Source: Tatumella punctata (GTDB lineage Bacteria > Pseudomonadota > Gammaproteobacteria > Enterobacterales > Enterobacteriaceae). From it: a DNA stretch of 64,000 nucleotides. The number at the start of each line of letters is the position of its first letter. Position 1 is the first letter of the stretch. A program made the position numbers and the translations under genes. The notes below the pieces were generated by a model. That model was given only the letters and a program-made list of their open reading frames with translations, did no database searches and was not told where the DNA came from. Of the stretch, positions 61,307 to 64,000 are shown one piece after another. The stretch is from the NCBI RefSeq assembly GCF_039523735.1, contig NZ_BAAAFW010000017.1, positions 78,112 to 142,111 on the forward strand, written 5' to 3'.

Positions 61307-63535
61307 TCAGAAGCGGTAACTTGCCGAAACTGAAATATTACGCGGAGCACCGTAAATAGTGTTACGTCCGACATCAATATTATAGGTTTTATCAAACAGG
61401 TTATTCAGGTTCGCCTGCAGTGACAGGTTTTTGTTCACCGTATAACGGCCAAACAGATTAACCAGTGCGTAACTGCCCTGATCAGCATACCAGTTAGCCG
61501 TACCATCAGGACCCGACACTTTATCCCAGGTATGGTTCTGCCAGTTAACACCGCCACCGAGCGTCAGCGCCGGCAGCGATGGCAGCCGGTAGCTGCCAAA
61601 CAGTTTAAAGGTCGTTTGCGGCTGGGTTGGTTGTAAGGCATCGTCGCTGCCATCACGGGCGACATAACGGGTAGCCCCGAAAGTCAGCTGCAGGTTATCG
61701 GTCACTGCTCCGTTAATTTCGAATTCGGCACCGCGGCTGACTGTACCGTTCTGTTCATAGTAAGCATAATCTGTGCTGCCTTTCACCAGTGCATAATCTG
61801 TCGCTCCGAGATGATCCTGTTCAATACGGAATATCGCCAGAGAAGCCGTCAGGCGACTGTTCAGCCAGTCACCTTTTATCCCTGTTTCGTAGTTTTTACC
61901 GGTGACCGGGCTCAGATAAGCACCATTTTCATCACGATAAGTCTGTGGCTTAAAGATTGAGGTATAGCTGGCATAGGCAGAATAGGTATCGTTGATGTCG
62001 TATACGACTCCGGCATAAGGAGTGATATTATTTTTCACCATATTCTCGGTCAGAGTATCTGCGGTATAGCGGGTATAACGGGCGCCGAGGATCAGATGCA
62101 ACGGATCAGCCAGGGTAATCCGGGTCGCAAAATAGGCCGACTTTTGGTGAATAGTATTATCTTCTGCAAGGGCCTGTGGGTCCCAGTCTGGCTGCGGGTA
62201 ATTCCCCCAGTCATTAAAGTCACCGACATCGGCCGAGGTAAAACTGGTCGACGCACTGTAATAACGGTTGTTCTGCCGGATATAACTGACACCAGCCATC
62301 AGTTCATGCTGACGGCCGAATAACTGATACGGCCCGCTGACATAAGCATCAGCAGCATTTTCACGGCGTTTCGCCGTATTATAACCGGTGCCCCCCAACA
62401 GATCGTACCCTGTATAAGGCCCGACACCAATCCCGGTGGTTTTATTAAAATAACCATCAATATACAGCAACTTACTGTCCATCGTCGACTCAGTATGGCT
62501 GCCACTCAGTGTGAACTGCCAGCCATTAGCCAGAGCCTGATTCAGGCTGGCAAACACCCGCCGGGTATGTACATCATTATAGGCCCAGTCAGGAGCAAGA
62601 TTAGTACTGCGTTTATAACTGGTTTTACTACCGTCAAGATAGAAGGTCGGCAGCCCTCCCCAGGTTGCTCCGTGAACATCGGTATCTTCATAGTCATACC
62701 CGACAGAAGCCGTCGTCGACTCCGTAATGTCTGCATCAAGCACCGCGTAAAGGAATTTCTTTTGCGTATGATAGTGATCGAGCCAGCTGCCACTGTGCTG
62801 ATAACCGGCAACCACACGGCCACGGACCCGGCCGGATTCACTCAGGGGACCGGAAAGATCTGCCACATAGCGCTGGTTATCCCAGCTACCGTAACTGGCA
62901 TCAAGGTTGCCTTTAAAGGTTTTACTGTCGGCCTGTTTACGTATCATATTCACTGAGGCTGCCGGGTCTCCGGCACCACTCATTAAACCGGCCGCACCAC
63001 GGACCACATCTACCCGCTGATAAATTGCCGTATCTGACAGGGTATCACCGAGATTCCAGCGATCATCGACCAGGACCGGAACACCATCGACCTGATAGTT
63101 ATCTATTTTAAATCCGCGTGAATAGAAGTTACTGCGGTTAGCCCCCGAGTTCTCTTCAGAAATACCTGTCGTGTTCTCCAGTACATCATTAAGCGTATTG
63201 AGTTGCTGATCCGTCATCCGCTGACGGGTAATGACTGTTACTGACTGAGGGGTGTCACGCGCGGTCAGGGCCATTTTTGTCGCAGCACGGGTCACCGGTA
63301 CCGTATAATCCGTATCTTCAGGGGTATCACTGTCGGATACTGGTTCGTTCCCGGTCACCAGCAGGGTGTTATTTTTTATACCACTGTCACCTGCCGCGGC
63401 CTGGCTATGGGGCATATATAATGCACCGGCAACCATAACAGCCAGTAATGACAGAGAAGGCCGCGAATCCTTCACCCGGTAAATCACGGGACAATGTTCC
63501 CGCCCCCTGAACTGACTGCTGTAAAAAGGCATCAT
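61307..63535 (-). CDS. fhuE: TonB-dependent ferric siderophore receptor (FhuE-like)
   Basis: Outer-membrane receptor for hydroxamate siderophores such as coprogen. ATG 63535, preceded by GAGGATA, is preferred to the upstream 63577 ATG. The 742-aa precursor has a signal peptide (LSLLAVMVAGALYMPHSQAA) and the plug domain (ARDTPQSVTVITRQRMTDQQ, YSRGFKIDNYQVDGVPVLVD, YQRVDVVRGAAGLMSGAGDP). The 22-strand barrel ends in the terminal Phe (ISVSASYRF). It is collinear with E. coli FhuE as remembered, for instance LADPLHLILGARYT and YSAYASYTSIFKPQTYRDEN. Exact substrate is inferred from that similarity. Confidence 0.9.
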   Translation of the reverse strand: MMPFYSSQFRGREHCPVIYRVKDSRPSLSLLAVMVAGALYMPHSQAAAGDSGIKNNTLLVTGNEPVSDSDTPEDTDYTVPVTRAATKMALTARDTPQSVTVITRQRMTDQQLNTLNDVLENTTGISEENSGANRSNFYSRGFKIDNYQVDGVPVLVDDRWNLGDTLSDTAIYQRVDVVRGAAGLMSGAGDPAASVNMIRKQADSKTFKGNLDASYGSWDNQRYVADLSGPLSESGRVRGRVVAGYQHSGSWLDHYHTQKKFLYAVLDADITESTTASVGYDYEDTDVHGATWGGLPTFYLDGSKTSYKRSTNLAPDWAYNDVHTRRVFASLNQALANGWQFTLSGSHTESTMDSKLLYIDGYFNKTTGIGVGPYTGYDLLGGTGYNTAKRRENAADAYVSGPYQLFGRQHELMAGVSYIRQNNRYYSASTSFTSADVGDFNDWGNYPQPDWDPQALAEDNTIHQKSAYFATRITLADPLHLILGARYTRYTADTLTENMVKNNITPYAGVVYDINDTYSAYASYTSIFKPQTYRDENGAYLSPVTGKNYETGIKGDWLNSRLTASLAIFRIEQDHLGATDYALVKGSTDYAYYEQNGTVSRGAEFEINGAVTDNLQLTFGATRYVARDGSDDALQPTQPQTTFKLFGSYRLPSLPALTLGGGVNWQNHTWDKVSGPDGTANWYADQGSYALVNLFGRYTVNKNLSLQANLNNLFDKTYNIDVGRNTIYGAPRNISVSASYRF

Positions 63536-63676
63536 TATCCTCAATAGCGTTTTTATCGGCGGTGCAGATATTTGCAACCGTACGTTTTACTCTGCATCTC
63601 TGTCGGTTTTTCCCCTGTCCCGCAGGCCATAACCAGCCATAGCTCAGAGAAACAAATCACACACAAAAATAAGAAT

Positions 63677-63695
63677 GAGAAGTATAATCATTTTT
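63677..63695 (-). promoter_or_regulatory. Fur-box-like site upstream of the fhuE-like gene
   Basis: Read on the plus strand, GAGAAGTATAATCATTTTT matches the Fur consensus at 14 of 19 positions. It lies about 142 bp upstream of the receptor start, consistent with iron repression of a siderophore receptor. Confidence 0.6.
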
Positions 63696-63736
63696 ATTGT
63701 CAGTTCAATGTAAAGATACGGAACCAATACAGGATC

Positions 63737-63748
63737 GGGGGGGGGGGG
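63737..63748. repeat. G12 homopolymer tract
   Basis: Twelve G residues in a row lie about 200 bp upstream of the receptor start and about 40 bp beyond its Fur-like site. Such tracts slip readily during replication and are also frequent sequencing-error sites. Confidence 0.9.
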
Positions 63749-63752
63749 ATGT

Positions 63753-63965
63753 GCAGAGGACGCACGGCCGCGCCCTCTGCACTCCGGGCCGGTGGATTAG
63801 ACCTGTGCGGGTATTACGCCCGGGCCGGTACAGTAACTCTGATGAGGGTATGCCGCATATCAATCCGGCGGGATTCTGTTCGCCATTACGTAAAGTCATT
63901 TTTGCTGCCCCGCTGCGGGCGACCAGGCAAAGGGCGCAATGGCCGCGCCCTCTGCACTCCGGGCC
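63753..63965. repeat. GC-rich inverted and direct repeats at the window edge
   Basis: A 25-bp sequence beginning GGCCGCGCCCTCTGC is present at 63766-63790 and again at 63941-63965. Each copy sits in a hairpin: GCAGAGGACGC/GCGCCCTCTGC at 63753-63780 and AGGGCGC/GCGCCCT at 63931-63951. The layout resembles REP/BIME-type intergenic elements. The 465 bp upstream of the receptor gene (63536-64000) hold no supported gene; the 64-codon minus frame at 63705-63899 runs through the G12 tract and these repeats. Confidence 0.75.
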
Positions 63966-64000
63966 TGTGCGGCGAATCCGTGCGGTCCGGAAAGACGGAG

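Noticed and set aside
63705..63899. 64-codon minus-strand frame across the G12 tract
   Set aside because: Composed of GC-rich repeat sequence, no ribosome-binding site, and its length depends on an error-prone homopolymer.

Overview
This 64 kb window is chromosomal DNA from a motile member of the Enterobacterales. Nearly every housekeeping and flagellar protein aligns, from memory, with its Escherichia coli counterpart (CmoB, YecM, ArgS, FlhDC, CheA-Z, FliA, PutA, PhoH). Gene content (EfeUOB, a GH28 polygalacturonase, a BudC-type dehydrogenase, a FhuE-type receptor, a compact flagellin beside large glycosyltransferases) points towards a plant- or insect-associated Erwiniaceae-like genus such as Erwinia, Pantoea or Tatumella. 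The genus is inference only. One ambiguous base (21062) lies at the edge of a tandem repeat, so this is probably a draft or joined assembly.

Region 1 (1-18.6 kb): the 3' part of cmoB, then cutC, yecM and argS, followed by a continuous minus-strand motility block read as flhD-flhC-motA-motB-cheA-cheW-mcp-cheR-cheB-cheY-cheZ-flhB-flhA-flhE. The gene for the only chemoreceptor here has a near-consensus sigma-28 promoter and ends in the NWETF pentapeptide. cheA carries an in-frame amber codon at codon 63. The second open frame starts exactly at Met98, the start of the short form CheA-S.

Region 2 (18.6-28.4 kb): a long AT-rich control region upstream of flhDC; msrA with a strong Fur-box-like sequence; and tRNA-Ser(GGA) followed by a 173-bp tandem array (about 3.4 units). 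Each unit carries the last 18 nt of the tRNA, its own intrinsic terminator and a hairpin-rich module, an arrangement like the tyrT/rtT locus of E. coli. Then come an Rpn-family nuclease gene with an internal 12-bp repeat, a cupin, a BudC-like dehydrogenase, a Tat-exported alpha/beta hydrolase, an orphan lysis cassette (GH19 endolysin, Rz, embedded Rz1) and phoH.

Region 3 (28.4-38.2 kb): efeUOB behind a Fur box, and the divergent putP/putA pair separated by a control region with five PutA half-site motifs. A 40-codon membrane-peptide ORF follows putA.

Region 4 (38.2-50.2 kb): an AraC regulator, fliZ-fliA, two glycosyltransferases (one of 1247 aa with four glycosyltransferase-like regions), fliC, then fliD-fliS-fliT and yedD. 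fliC and fliD diverge from paired sigma-28 promoters. A short DUF6388-like gene, a 34-codon membrane-peptide ORF and a SoxS/RamA-like regulator follow. The glycosyltransferases probably modify flagellin.

Region 5 (50.2-64 kb): an orphan proX, a secreted polygalacturonase, a nucleoside-utilisation cluster (nucleoside hydrolase, MFS transporter, divergent GntR regulator), katG, a cysteine-rich parallel beta-helix protein of unknown role, the lipocalin gene blc and a FhuE-like siderophore receptor behind a Fur-box-like site. Beyond it lie a G12 tract and GC-rich inverted repeats at the window edge. Iron and redox functions recur across the window: Fur-like sites precede msrA, efeU and the fhuE-like gene, and katG and a DyP peroxidase are also present.
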